A stretch of DNA of 64,000 nucleotides from Prorocentrum cordatum. Taxonomy: Eukaryota > Sar > Dinophyceae > Prorocentrales > Prorocentraceae. Made by a program: the position numbers and the translations under genes. The stretch is from positions 202,001-266,000 of the forward strand of contig CAUYUJ010003003.1 in assembly GCA_963575745.1 (NCBI GenBank). The letters run 5' to 3'. The first letter of the stretch is position 1. Each line of letters begins with the position of its first letter. The notes under the pieces were generated by a model. The model saw only the letters and a list, made by a program, of their open reading frames with translations. It was not told where the DNA came from and ran no database searches. Shown one piece after another: positions 1 to 9,809 of the stretch.

Positions 1-83
1 CCGCCTTCGAGGCCGCAGCGGCGGTCTCGGCGGTCGCCGCGGCCGCGCCAACACTTTTCCTCCAGCGCAAGAGGACCCCAGTG

Positions 84-238
84 ACAGGTCGGGCATGTTC
101 TCCTACCGGCGGAAGTTACCAGAAACAATGAAATGGCCAAACAAAACTCGAAAAACATAAATAATCGAAGGGTCGTCCCAACACTAATGCTTAATTATGG
201 TTCCACGCTCCTCCTGTAGAGGGACGTGCCCGACTTAA
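84..238. mobile_element. Family A short TIR element, copy A1
   Basis: A 155-bp non-coding element. The left end reads ACAGGTCGGGCATG and the right end CGTGCCCGACTTAA, so the termini are inverted repeats; the interior is A-rich. It is flanked by a perfect 8-bp direct repeat CCCCAGTG (76-83 and 239-246), as a target-site duplication would be. Six more copies lie at 43.8-54.9 kb. No transposase is present, so it must be non-autonomous. An 8-bp TSD is typical of hAT and a few other DNA transposon superfamilies; assignment to one is inference. Confidence 0.85.
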
Positions 239-401
239 CCCCAGTGGCAGCGAGCAGGGAAGGAAGGAGAAAAGAAACAGAGGGGGGGGGACTCGGCCCG
301 CCCGCCAGGAACCCCGCGGGTCGCGCGAGAAGCTGAAGCACGCCCGGTGCGCGAGGCGATGGAGCGAGGGCGAATCAACATGTTGATACAGATATGCATC
401 T

Positions 402-431
402 GTGTATATATATATATATATATGAATATGG

Positions 432-462
<31 letters not shown>

Positions 463-474
463 TATATATATATA
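402..474. repeat. (TA)n microsatellite
   Basis: Nearly pure TA dinucleotide run, interrupted by short GAATATGGA-type breaks. It makes spurious Tyr/Ile open frames on both strands. Confidence 0.95.
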
Positions 475-514
475 CAGACATGTACATACATGTCACACAT
501 ATTCTCATAACAAA

Positions 515-640
515 AGCAATGTTCTTAGAACACAAGCCCGATGTGTTAAAACAAGACCAGTCGCAATCAGAAATGATCTAAGAACATATCGTGGAAACCA
601 CAAAAGGTTCTTAGAGTATTTTTTGGTCAAGAGGCCCCGA
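515..640 (+). repeat. Family C fragment (C4)
   Basis: Matches the interior of copies at 27.2, 46.4 and 57.8 kb. Shared blocks are ATGTTCTTAGAACA, AAGCCCGATGTG, TCTAAGAACAT and AGGTTCTTAGA in the same order. Both termini are missing, so this is a remnant. Confidence 0.7.
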
Positions 641-2178
641 TATGGCTTCAAAACGGCTCTGGTGGCCCCCAGAGCCTCCCCGGGATGTCCCCCCGGGTAC
701 CAACGTGATCAAACAACATGTGTGTTCAATCATGTTGGTGTGTTCATCTCTTCGCTTCCGATGGGTTTCTGAAGCCTCTCAAGGTGGCTCCAAGGTCGCC
801 AAACCCAAGAAACCCAAGAGGGGCCCAGACATGTCCCAAGACGAACCCAATGACCTCAAAGAGCGCCCTACGAGGGTCCCCAATTGCAGTTTCAAAGAAG
901 CAGCGCAAGCTAAGCACCATCCCCCTTTTGATCGACGCCGTCCAAGACTACCTGAACACAGCTTCGAGGCTCACGAGAAGGCCCCGACTGCCTATCAAAC
1001 TGTCTCACATAGACCCGAACAGACACGGGTGCTCGTGAACGGTGGGGCTATCTGCAAACGTGGGGCAAGAAACGTGCTCTTTTCGCGATCAGCGTGGGGG
1101 ACGAAGCGTGCTCTTTTCGTTTAACATGCCAATGCGCCGACCTTGCAGACGTACTGCAGCGGATGTTTGGCGCGGATTTCTGTCAATGCAAGACCCCGAA
1201 AACGGCGAGCAAAAAACGGAAATGAATTCACGTGGATGTTTCTCTTGTCTTTCGGCGGTGGATAAACCTCCCTTTAGTAAACCTCCCCTTAGTGACATCG
1301 GCCTGGGACCGAAACCGACGGACCTGGACCCGCAAAAATGACGGCCGCGACGCCCTCTCGCGAACCGAAAACGTTCAATTACTTAATCGACGTGTCAGGG
1401 TAGGAGGTCTGTCCACCCCCGAGTCTTCATTCCTGGCCAAACAAGTCCGCACAAACATCACTTCGGAATCCGGAACGAACTTCTCCAGCACACTCCGGGC
1501 CCATCCCAATGTTTTCCGAACGACATCCGCTCTACGATGTTGGCGCCAGGACATGTTGCACCCGCGGTGGCAGTTTCAGGTCCGTCCAGGGCCCCAAATC
1601 AGTGTCACTCTCCTGCAGTCCTCGACCTCCCCACGCTCCTCGTCCCCTCCCAGCTCCTCATGATCCTCGTGGGCAGAAAACGTAGACTGGATTTCATAAA
1701 AAAGCATGGGGGGACCCCCCGACGGGGGTCAACCTCGCCTCGTCGTCGCGCCGCGACGGGGGTCGGAGCGCCTCCGGCGCGCGGTGGCTGCCCGCGACGG
1801 GGGTCGATGTGGGGCTGTCGGCGGGGGCGACGACGCCGCCCCGACGCAGAGTCAGAGAAGCTCGGAGCGTCCGATTCCACGGCCTCGCGGGCGCCCCCAG
1901 GCCGCGACCCCCCCCGAAAGGGAAGAAGGGGGGTGGAGGAGGACACGCTCTAAACCACTCACGCCCTGAAGGGCTCGCGACGCCCCAGCCTCCTCGCGGG
2001 TGCCCCTCGAGGGCCGTCTCCCTGCGACCGGGCGCACGCATGTCCGCAAGGCCGCGCCCCAGAGCCCGGACCGCGCGGGCGCGGCGGCGGACCTGCGCGC
2101 CGCTCCCCCCGGGAAGACGCGCCCTCCCGCCGTGCCCGGGAGGCCGTGCAGCCAGGGTGCTGCTACAAGGATCGCGCA
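641..2178. other. No gene or repeat family recognised
   Basis: GC-rich sequence with short open frames on both strands but no recognisable domain. A motif like GCGACGGGGGTCG recurs three times near 1730-1810. Pro/Arg/Gly-rich frames here are a composition effect. Confidence 0.5.
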
Positions 2179-2352
2179 GCACAGGGATCGGGAGCGGCCA
2201 AGAGGGGGGCGTCCAAGAGGGGGGGGTGCAAATCATGACCGGCGGCACGTGCGCGGCCCAGCGGGGGGGCCAGGGACGTAATGAAGTAAGAAGAGGCGCC
2301 ATGAAATCTGGGGAAATATCGTGGCCCACGCCATGATATCCCCCCCCCTAGT
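2179..2352. repeat. Dispersed repeat L, copy L1
   Basis: About 170 bp shared with 44593-44757, including CATGACCGGCGGCACGTGCG, GGGGGGCCAGGGACG, AGAAGAGGCGCCATGA and CCATGATATCCCCCCCC. Both copies end at the same CCCCCCCCTAG. No terminal inverted repeats or TSD were identified. Confidence 0.75.
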
Positions 2353-2789
2353 CATCACCCCCCTCGTTGCCGCCCCCGATCCAATCCCGCGCTGCTCCTC
2401 CGTTCGACGCCTCCCTGCCTCGACCGGGAAGCCCCCGAAGCGTGCGCCGACCCCGGGCCAACTTGGCAAGTTGGCCTGGGCCAAGTTGGGGTGGGCGGAC
2501 AGTTCGTGCCCGCCCCACGGGGGGCCCATGAAGGGGGCCAGCGCTTGCTCACCGGGTGGCGGCGCCCCCGTTGCGCCTGCCTTCCAAGCAGCCCCCCCCT
2601 GCTTATCAGGCCCCCCGCACTCGCGCCACCCTCGCGTTCGCGCAAAGGAACTTATCAGCCTCAAGCTTATCCCTGACCCATGAGGGTCTTCAGACCCCCC
2701 CCCCAAGAGTGGAATATCATTCTCGCTTCGACGCCCTTATTGACGAACACCACCTATAATGGAACATACTTATTCACCCGCGGCACCCG
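2353..2789. other. No gene recognised
   Basis: GC-rich, with a small palindrome CCAACTTGGCAAGTTGG at about 2457-2473. Nothing else can be supported. Confidence 0.4.
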
Positions 2790-3078
2790 CCACGCAACAA
2801 CGACGACGACGACCACGACTCTACGAATGCGACTACGACTACGACGACTACTATTACTTATGCCTCAGGAGCGCTCTCACAGAAAATCCAATCTCACAAA
2901 CTGGATATACGACTATGACGACGATCGCAACGATTACGAATACAACGACGACCACACGCCTACGACGACAATCGCTACGACCAACATGAACACGACTACC
3001 ATAGCGCTTTCGACGACGACGACGGCAACAGTTACGACAAACACAACAACGATCGCCACGACAACAGGACAGCCACGA
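2790..3078. repeat. Cryptic ACG/ACT/ACA trinucleotide repeat
   Basis: Degenerate trinucleotide sequence dominated by ACG, ACT and ACA. It yields Thr/Asp/Tyr-rich frames (2680-3144 and 2759-2989) that follow from the repeat rather than from a protein. Confidence 0.75.
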
Positions 3079-3164
3079 CGACGATTACAAAGACACCCCG
3101 TTCCCCCCTCCAACTCCTCCTCCTCCTCCTGCTATCGCTTTTAATTACACGTCGGTCGGAAGAG

Positions 3165-3337
3165 GTAGGTTTACCAGCCTGGAACATATCCCTATCCCTA
3201 TGCTGGGCATCTCCTCATCACGATGCCAATCTTAGGGATTCCCTTATGTTTTGAGGGCGCATCCCTGAGGTTGTCATCGTCTTTTGGCGTGTCAATCTTA
3301 GGGATAGGGATAGGTTCGAGCCTGGTAATAGGTAGAA
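3165..3337. mobile_element. Short foldback element
   Basis: Imperfect inverted repeats of about 33 bp bound this segment. The left arm has TTACCAGCCTGG then ATCCCTATCCCTA; the right arm has TAGGGATAGGGATAGG then GAGCCTGGTAA. Size and structure resemble a MITE. No clear TSD was found. Confidence 0.6.
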
Positions 3338-3425
3338 AAATAAAGTAGGAAAGCGGATATAGTGCCATGGTTCCAGGCCCCCACAGGGAATAACAAAACA
3401 TGTAACAGCGTGCCGAACCTTGAAG

Positions 3426-3507
3426 TAGGAAGGCGCTTGAAGTAGCTTGGGATCTGGGAATCCAGAAATACCTACTTTCAGCGACCAGCGTGTACCTCTA
3501 CGACCAC
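3426..3507 (+). repeat. Dispersed repeat O, copy O1
   Basis: Matches 17626-17697. Shared words are GAAGTAGCTTGGGA, a TGGGAATCCAGA/TGGGAGTCCAGA block, TACC, GCGTG and GACCACCC in the same order. Function unknown; the edges are not sharp. Confidence 0.55.
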
Positions 3508-3744
3508 CCTTCGGGCGATCCGCCGGCCCACTTGCGGGGCCACCAGGCTGCGAGAGTGAAGAGACTGCAGCTCCCTGTTCCAGCTGCGGCTTCTCCAGTC
3601 TCCACCGTGGCAGTCCTGCTTACTGCTGCCTTGCTGTTGGCTGTTGCTGTCCGCGCGAAGGGTGGGAGCCCCAAACGGTATTTTTGTACCACGCCCCTGG
3701 AGGGTTTTCAGAATCCCTGGGGGGCCGTGGGACACGTGAAGATA
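3508..3744. other. No gene recognised
   Basis: Moderately GC-rich spacer between repeat O1 and the 42-bp minisatellite. Short frames on both strands show no domain. Confidence 0.35.
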
Positions 3745-4195
3745 ATTGAGATTCGCATCCCCGAGGCCATAACCCCTAGTAAGTTACGCGATGCTCGCGT
3801 CCCTGAGGCCATACACCCTCATAAATTACACCAGATTCGCGTCCCCGAAGCCATATTCCTTCGTACGTGTCGAAATAGGTGCGTCCCCGAAGCCATAAAC
3901 CCTCGTGAATGAACGATGTTTGCATCCACGACGCCATAAACTTTCGTACATTACACCGTATTCGCGTCCCCGAGGCCATCAATCAGAATACATTACACAC
4001 TTGTCGCGTCTTCGAAGCCATAAGCCCTAATAAAGAATACAATGCTCGCATCCCCAAAACCATGCAATCAAGTGAAGTACGGAATAATTGCGTCCTCGAG
4101 GCCATCAACCCTCGTACACTATGCAACAGTCGCGTCCCCGAAGCCATAAACCCTTGTAAACTAAGCAATTTTCGCGCCCCCGAAGCCAAAATCCT
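3745..4195 (+). repeat. 42-bp minisatellite, about 10 diverged copies
   Basis: Tandem copies of a 42-bp unit whose best-conserved stretch is CGCGTCCCCGAAGCCATAAA. Because 42 is a multiple of three, one plus-strand frame reads a 14-residue repeat with the core RVPEAINP. A frame change near 3900-3912 splits that reading into 3490-3912 and 3909-4853. Some GAA/GAG differences are synonymous, but other units carry non-conservative changes. I treat it as a minisatellite rather than a gene. Confidence 0.8.
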
Positions 4196-4329
4196 CGACA
4201 CTTCCGCAATATATGTAGTTGTGAGAGATTCCGCAGTTTGTGAAGTCCCCACATCGCTTCACGTCAGAGTCCAGACATCGCAACACAGCTGTGTCACGTC
4301 CCATTCTGAGAGAGGGGAGCCGGCGGCAG

Positions 4330-4876
4330 GGGGCGAGGCCCTTACTGATAAGGAGGTTTGGGGGCGGAGGACCAACGTCGCTCTCGATATCGATCTCACA
4401 ATCGATCCCACCATCGATCTGCAAACCGATTTGACTATCGATCCCGCTGTCGATTTCTCAGTCAGCCTCACAATCGACCTCACAATCGATCTCACTGTCG
4501 ATCTCACTATCGATCTCACCATCGCGCCACCATCCCGTCATCGATGGGGCACCCCCGCGCCATCGACGAGGCACCCCCGAACCACCGACGGGGTACCCCA
4601 GCACCACTGGTGGGGCACCCCTGCATCAACGGCGGGGCACCCCGGTACCACCGGCGGGGCAACCCCGCACCTCACCTCCAGCGGGGCACCCTGGGCCACC
4701 GCGCGCCCTGAAGCGGGGCGATCAAACGGCTTCACGGCCCCTAGCCACGGCGGCATCTTCCTGTCGCGTGCCAACGCAGCTTCGCCTCGCCCGCATGCAC
4801 GACACGGAAACCGAAACCGATTTCCTGGTGGGGGGCTCTCCGTTCCACTGTGATCTCAACCCCCAACCTCCGATTG
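4330..4876 (-). repeat. Composite repeat D, copy D1 (inverted orientation)
   Basis: Read on the minus strand it has the same order as the array at 21-26 kb: a body with GTGGAACGGAGAGCCCCC and a GCGTGCGGGCGAGGCGAAGC block, an ATCGAT-rich block (about 4380-4530), then a CCTCCTTATCA stretch. Between body and ATCGAT block lies a short array of a GGGGCACCCC-containing unit (about 4548-4690). This is a dispersed copy well away from the main array. Confidence 0.8.
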
Positions 4877-5607
4877 CTGGGACTGTTACCACTACTTCTG
4901 CTACCAATGCCACTACCACACCTCTCGCGGCCCTGCCAGCACCAACGCACCGAGTGAACCCCGCGCGCGTGCGCAAAAACCGCTGGGTCCTGCATGTGCG
5001 ACATTAGCCTGCGAGCGCAACACCATGTCTGCGAGCACGGCCAATGGGCCTGTCAACGCAACGCCACGCTAGACCGCGAACGTTCAAGCAACCAGCAAGC
5101 ACCACAATGGCCTGCGAGCATCAGGCTGGCAGTGCAGGAGGCGCGTTACGGGGGGGGCGGAGCGTTACGATATGGGGGGCGGGGTAGGAGGGGGCATGAC
5201 GCGCGTTATGGCCCAAACTATTAAAACAAACAAAAAAAAAATCACGCTCGTGCGGGATCGGCGCGCGCACAGACTTTTGACACCGCGTCGGTCGTTCCAC
5301 CTTGAAGCGGTCGCGGCCCCGTTCGTCCAAGGTTCAATGCCATCAAACATCCTGTGGCGTTGCCGTGCCTCTTTTGGGCTTCCGCGTCGTTCTGCACTGC
5401 GGTGTTCCCGCGCGCCCATTGGCGCCGCAAGGGTGCATAACTGAACCTTCAAAACGCCTTCGCCAGCGTCGCCAGCCGCGGCAACGCCGCGCGAGCCTGC
5501 CGAGCTCCCCGCGACTGAATTGGTGACGCGACTTGGGCACGCCAGGATGACTCCAACAACTCCCTACCTTCACCATCTCCCTCACCTCGAAGAGTAACAT
5601 TGTATAA
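4877..5607. other. No gene recognised
   Basis: Non-repetitive to the eye apart from recurring CTGCGAGC words near 5008-5115. Short frames on both strands have no recognisable motif. Confidence 0.4.
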
Positions 5608-5613
5608 TAACAT

Positions 5614-5647
<34 letters not shown>

Positions 5648-5650
5648 GTA
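5608..5650. repeat. (TA)n microsatellite
   Basis: TA dinucleotide run with ATGTA interruptions. Confidence 0.9.
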
Positions 5651-5875
5651 AACCATGTGAGGACGCAAGGACGCTGCACTTTTTCCCCGTCCCGTGTTCT
5701 TGGTCCCTTTATTGCCTCAAATGCTCGTTCGGCAACGCACGTGTGTGCTCCCGCTGTCAGGGCTTGAGCGCCGGCCGAAACTGGTCAACAACACCTGACC
5801 CTGAACGCTGGCAAAACAACCTATTCTAAACTTTCACCGGATCGTTTTCTTTTTGTTTTGGGGGGGGTGGCCGGG

Positions 5876-6127
5876 CTTTGTGGGCCCCGGAAACGGCAGG
5901 GCCGTTTTTCCATCGTTTCCAAAAAATGTCCCTTGAAAATGGAAACGGCAAAAAAACGGCGACCGGAAACGGCAACAAAAAAACGGCTCCAGGATTGGAA
6001 CTGGAGCGGGAACCCGTAAAAGAACGGCGACGGAACGGGTGAAAAAACGGCGTCGGAACCGGTGACAAAAAACGGCAAAACCGAACCGGTAACAAAAACG
6101 GCCCTGTCGTTCCCAGGGCCCACGGGC
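5876..6127. mobile_element. Family E foldback element, copy E1
   Basis: Starts CTTTGTGGGCCCCGGAAACG and ends with AACGGCCCTGTCG then CAGGGCCCACG, so its ends are inverted repeats. The interior is made of CGGAAACGGCAACAAAAA-type words. It closely matches 57951-58205 (E2). The flanks (TGGCCGGG and GGCCAGGA) are only partly alike, so no firm TSD is claimed. Confidence 0.75.
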
Positions 6128-6242
6128 CAGGAGCGGGCACGCCGCCGAGCCAACCGCCGAGCGCGACGAGGCGCCGTCCCGAAAGCCGCAGCCCGACGAC
6201 GACGACGACGATAACAACTGTGCACTTGGCGACCCAAGTCTG

Positions 6243-6262
6243 AAGAGGCCCCGGGACACACA
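6243..6262 (+). repeat. Start of dispersed repeat K, interrupted
   Basis: GAAGAGGCCCCGGGACACAC matches the start of repeat K at 49236 (GAAGGGGCCCTGGGACACAC). The match stops where foldback element G begins. A further K-like stretch lies inside G at about 6517-6650. Confidence 0.6.
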
Positions 6263-7845
6263 AATTATCCCAGTGCGACCCTACCTAGGAGTTGGAGGAT
6301 CTAGGAAAGCAACATCTATATGAAGCTAAGTTAAGCTAAGATGAAGCTAAGCTAAGATAAAATAAGCTAAGCTAAGATGAGATAAGCAACGCTAAGCTAA
6401 GGGGACGTAACTGGGGGAACCGCGGGGCGGATACTGGGGGAACCGCCAGGGGCGAGTTGCACTGCCCGGCCCTTTAAGTTTACCGAGTAAGAACCCTTCT
6501 AGGCAGAGCCTAGGTAGGGAATAAACAGACAGAAATAACAGGAATCCAAATATTTTTGTTTATTTTCTTAGCTTCTGTCTTCCCCCCCACTTCCCATATT
6601 TTCTGACATCCTCTGGGGAGTCGATGATTAACTGTGTCTGTTTTTCCCTACCTAGGCTCTGCCTAGAAGGGTTCTTACTCTGTTAGCGCAAAGGGGTCGG
6701 GCAATGGAAAGCGCACCGGTTGGTTCCCCCAGTCCCCGCCCCGCGGTTCCCCCAGTCCCCTGGGAGCTTTAGCTTTAGCATTAGCTTTAGCTTAGCTTTA
6801 GCTTAGCTTCAGCTTAGCTGTAGCTTAGCTTTGGCTTAGCTTTAGCTTAGTGTTAGCTTAAATTTAGCTCAACTTTAGCTTAGATTTAGCTTAGCTTTAG
6901 CTTAGCTTTAGCTTAGCTTTAGCTTGGCTTTAGCTTGGCTTTAGCGTGGCTTTAGCTTCGCTTAGCTTCGCCTTAGCTTAGCGTTAGCTTAGCTTTAGCT
7001 TAGCTTTAGCTTAGCTGTAGCTTAGCTGTAGCTTAGCTGTAGCTTAGCTGTAGCTTAGCTGCAGCTTAGCTGCAGCTTAGCTTTAGCTTAGCTTCAGCTT
7101 AGCTTCATATTAGCTTTAGCTTAGCTTCAGCTTAGCATTAGCTTAGCATTAGCTTAGCTTTAGCTTAGCTGTGGCTTAGCTTTAGCTTAGCTTCAGCTCA
7201 GCTTTAGCTTAGCCTCAGCTTAGCTTTGGCTTAGCTTTAGCTCAGCTTCATCTGAGCTTTAGCTTAGCTTTAGCGTAGCGTTAGCTTAGCTTTAGCTTAG
7301 CTTCAGCTTAGCTGTAGCTTAGCTGTAGCTTAGCTTTAGCTTAGCTTTAGCTTAGCTGTAGCTTAGCTGTAGCTTAGCTGCAGCTTAGCTTTAGCTCAGC
7401 TTTAGCTTAGCTTTAGCTTAGATTTAGCTTATCTTTAGCTTAGCTTTAGCTTATAGTTAGCTTAACTTTAGCTTAGCTGTAGCATAGCTTTAGCTTAGCT
7501 TTAGCTTAGCTTCAGCTTTGCTTCAGATTCGCTTTAGCTTAGCTCCAGCTTAGCTTCAGCTTAGCTTCAGCTTAGCTTTAGCTTAGCTTTAGCTTAGCTT
7601 TAGCTCAACTTTGGCTCAGCTTTAACTTAGCTGCAACTTAGCTTTAAGATAGCTTGAATTTAGCTTTAGCTTAGCTTCAGCTTAGCTTTAGCTTAGCTTC
7701 AGCTTAGCTTTAGCTTAGCTTCAGCTTAGATTTAGCTTATCTTTAGCTTAGCTTTAGCTTATCTTTAGCTTAGCTTTACTGTTACTACTAATGCTGCTTT
7801 TTTAGGGGCTCCAACTCCTAGGTAGGGTCGCACTGGGATAATTTT
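6262..7845. mobile_element. Large nested foldback element G
   Basis: The ends are ~35-bp inverted repeats: AATTATCCCAGTGCGACCCT on the left (from 6263) and AGGGTCGCACTGGGATAATT on the right (ending about 7843). Inside them the left arm (about 6318-6403) is built from AAGCTAAGCT and the right arm (6764-7790) from its complement AGCTTAGCTT. A second inverted pair follows (GGGGGAACCGCGGGG at 6411, CCCCGCGGTTCCCCC near 6733), then a third (AAGAACCCTTCTAGGCAG near 6490, CTGCCTAGAAGGGTTCTT near 6660) around a K-like core. Everything folds back around about 6580. No coding sequence is seen and no TSD could be fixed. Confidence 0.75.
6764..7790 (+). repeat. 11-bp tandem array, unit AGCTTTAGCTT
   Basis: About 90 copies with variants at the sixth base (T, C or G, as in AGCTTCAGCTT). 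It forms the expanded right arm of foldback element G. The matching left arm, in opposite orientation, is only about 85 bp. Confidence 0.95.
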
Positions 7846-7892
7846 TTCGGAGGAAACTGAGAGGTACCCATCCACTACTCCCGGGACCTCTC

Positions 7893-7990
7893 CCGGGGTG
7901 CGTTCTGACCAGGAGTGCGAGGCGAATCCAGCGGTGGCGACGAGGGCCGCCGAGGCGGCCCCGAAAAGGGGAAAACGAGCAACGGGTAGA
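7893..7990 (+). repeat. Dispersed module M, copy M1
   Basis: Shared with 54587-54672: GAGGCGAATCCAGCGG, GGCGACG, GCCGAGGC and GGGGAAAACG occur in the same order. Diverged matches are also visible near 17078-17160 and 56135-56190. Function unknown. Confidence 0.55.
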
Positions 7991-8180
7991 GGTACTCCAG
8001 ATTTCGTAATAAAAGGGAGGGGGTCTGGACCCTCCAAGACAAGCCATTTCAGACCTCCCCCGTGGGAGAACCCTCCAAAATATCGTCCCCAGACCCCCCC
8101 AGGCCCTCCAAGATAGCCTGGAAGAGACCCCCCCCCGAAATTAGACCCCCCTCCCTTTATTACGAAATCTGGAGTATGGG
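7991..8180. mobile_element. Short foldback element N
   Basis: The ends are inverted repeats of ~36 bp: TACTCCAGATTTCGTAATAA on the left and TTATTACGAAATCTGGAGTA on the right, followed inward by GGGAGGGGGTCT / AGACCCCCCTCCC. The ~115-bp interior is CCCTCCAAGA-rich. MITE-like; no TSD seen. Confidence 0.75.
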
Positions 8181-8347
8181 TGCCCTTTCCTCTTCTGATT
8201 TTCCCTCCTGAGGTCCTTGGCGTCCGGATTGTCGCTGAGACGTACAGCCCACAGCTCCCGGCCCTGGAGGCCTCCCATGGGCGGGGTCCGAACAGCCGGG
8301 GCCGGAGGATCGCATCGCCTCGCCTGGGCACCGCCTCCCTGGTGGGG

Positions 8348-8475
8348 TCCTCCTCCTCCTCCTCCTCGCCCAGTTCCTCCTCCTCCTCGCTCCTCCTCCG
8401 CCCTTCCTCCTCCTCCTTCTCCGCCTCCTCCTCCTCCGCCTCCTCCTCCTCCTTCGCCTCCTCCCCCTCCTGGGT
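8348..8475. repeat. (TCC)n tract
   Basis: Pyrimidine-rich TCC/CTC trinucleotide run next to the 3' end of the copia-type element. Confidence 0.95.
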
Positions 8476-8544
8476 AACGGGTGCTGCCAGGCATCGTGTC
8501 GTGTCGACGCTGCCTCATCCCCCTTTCCTGGGCTGGTCACCCCT

Positions 8545-8705
8545 GGGCCTGCAAATGCGGCGGGAGATGCTCGACAACGGTAAACATGATGAGAGACTTT
8601 TTCAACAGGGCGACGCTGACCGCACAAACAGTACTTGAACCAAAAAGGTGCCACGGAAAACCCATACAACGTGAATCGCCAGATGGCACCAACTCTGCGT
8701 CCAAG
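8545..8705 (-). repeat. 3' LTR-like repeat of the copia element
   Basis: Shares with 16386-16541, in the same orientation, GCGACAACGGTAAA/CTCGACAACGGTAAAC, ATGAGAGA, then GTGCCACGGAAA/GTGCCACAGAAA and CACCAA. Roughly 150-160 bp; exact ends uncertain. Confidence 0.65.
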
Positions 8706-9072
8706 CGTGGAGGTAAACATTTTAGCACCCCCTCGGCAGTCCCAGGCCGTAAAACACGCCGATTGTATCTACATTGAGCTGAAGAAGAGTGCGCGCAGCG
8801 ATAACGTGACAGAGCGCGCATGGAACATCACGTGCGTGCATGTATACACGGCTACCATAATTTATGCAGCGCCAGAGGAAGTGCAACATGGCAACGCAAA
8901 AAAGTGACTTGGCTGATCGCGAGATCTCCGATGCATCTTTGATTGTCACAATTCCCCTGTGCACAAGTTTCCAAAAAGAGCCACACTTGTTCCACGCACC
9001 ACAAGCACACCCAGCAAGTATTCGGTGGTTGTTGCGAACGCATGTGTGCATTCGGTAAGGTACAGATGCGTA

Positions 9073-9400
9073 CTATAATGCGCATTCTTCTGCCACCTTG
9101 CCAGCACTAATAATTAGTGCGTATGCCACATATGTATGACTGTCCACTTCGATGGCCATGCTGTTTCCTAGCCTCACATGTTCCAACAACCATAACCTGC
9201 TACCTTCAAGGTGCTCCACTTTGCCTAGCCCACGTGGGCTGACAATCGCAATCGCTGCGTTCGCGTCACTCTGCTTGGGGTTCCGATCCGACCGAAGGGC
9301 ATTTAATCGCGCCGTTGGTCTCAGCCTCTCCAGAAGAGAAGGCGCCACGCTCTGAATTGATTGAGGCACACAGGTCACGGGCATGATCAGATCTTTGATC
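9073..9400 (-). pseudogene. Copia RNase H remnant
   Basis: The minus-strand frame contains SPRGLGKVEHLEGSRLW, which fits the family pattern GLGK-x-x-H-[LI]-x-x-x-x-LW near the C-terminus of copia RNase H, preceded by a Asp/Ala-rich AAI segment. It lies downstream (3') of the RT remnant, as expected. The frame is broken further on. Confidence 0.65.
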
Positions 9401-9753
9401 TAGAAACAAGGCCCCGGATTTAGAACATCCGTCTTTGAATTAAGTAAACCCGCGTTTGCGTTGACTAGATGACGCTCTGTCGTGTTTTGATTAGGCGGCC
9501 TAATTTATTCAATCCGTTTCTCGCTCTAGTGAATCCTCGCTTTTCAGTAATTTGTTTCAAAAGCGCGCGCTCGTTCATTGCCATGACCGATGTTAACCGG
9601 TGATGAATGGTCCTCCGCACATACTGGTCCAGCCGCTTGGCGATTGTCGTGCCCAATCACAACCGGCTGCTTTTCTTCTCTATCCGCGCTGTGAAATCAT
9701 TCGGGCTCTCCTGGTACGGGCGCCAGTCACCAGGCTGTCTGTGGCGATTCAAA

Positions 9754-9784
9754 TCTATATATATATATATATATATATATATGT
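9754..9784. repeat. (TA)n microsatellite
   Basis: Pure TA run inside the copia remnant. Confidence 0.9.
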
Positions 9785-9809
9785 AAGTACCAAGACTCAC
9801 ATGTCCACT

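Noticed and set aside
3745-4195. CRISPR array
   Set aside because: Regularly spaced similarity at 42 bp, but copies are continuous and diverged without repeat/spacer structure, and the context is eukaryotic.
6764-7790. Satellite independent of any element
   Set aside because: The complementary short array in the left arm and the outer inverted repeats place it inside foldback G.
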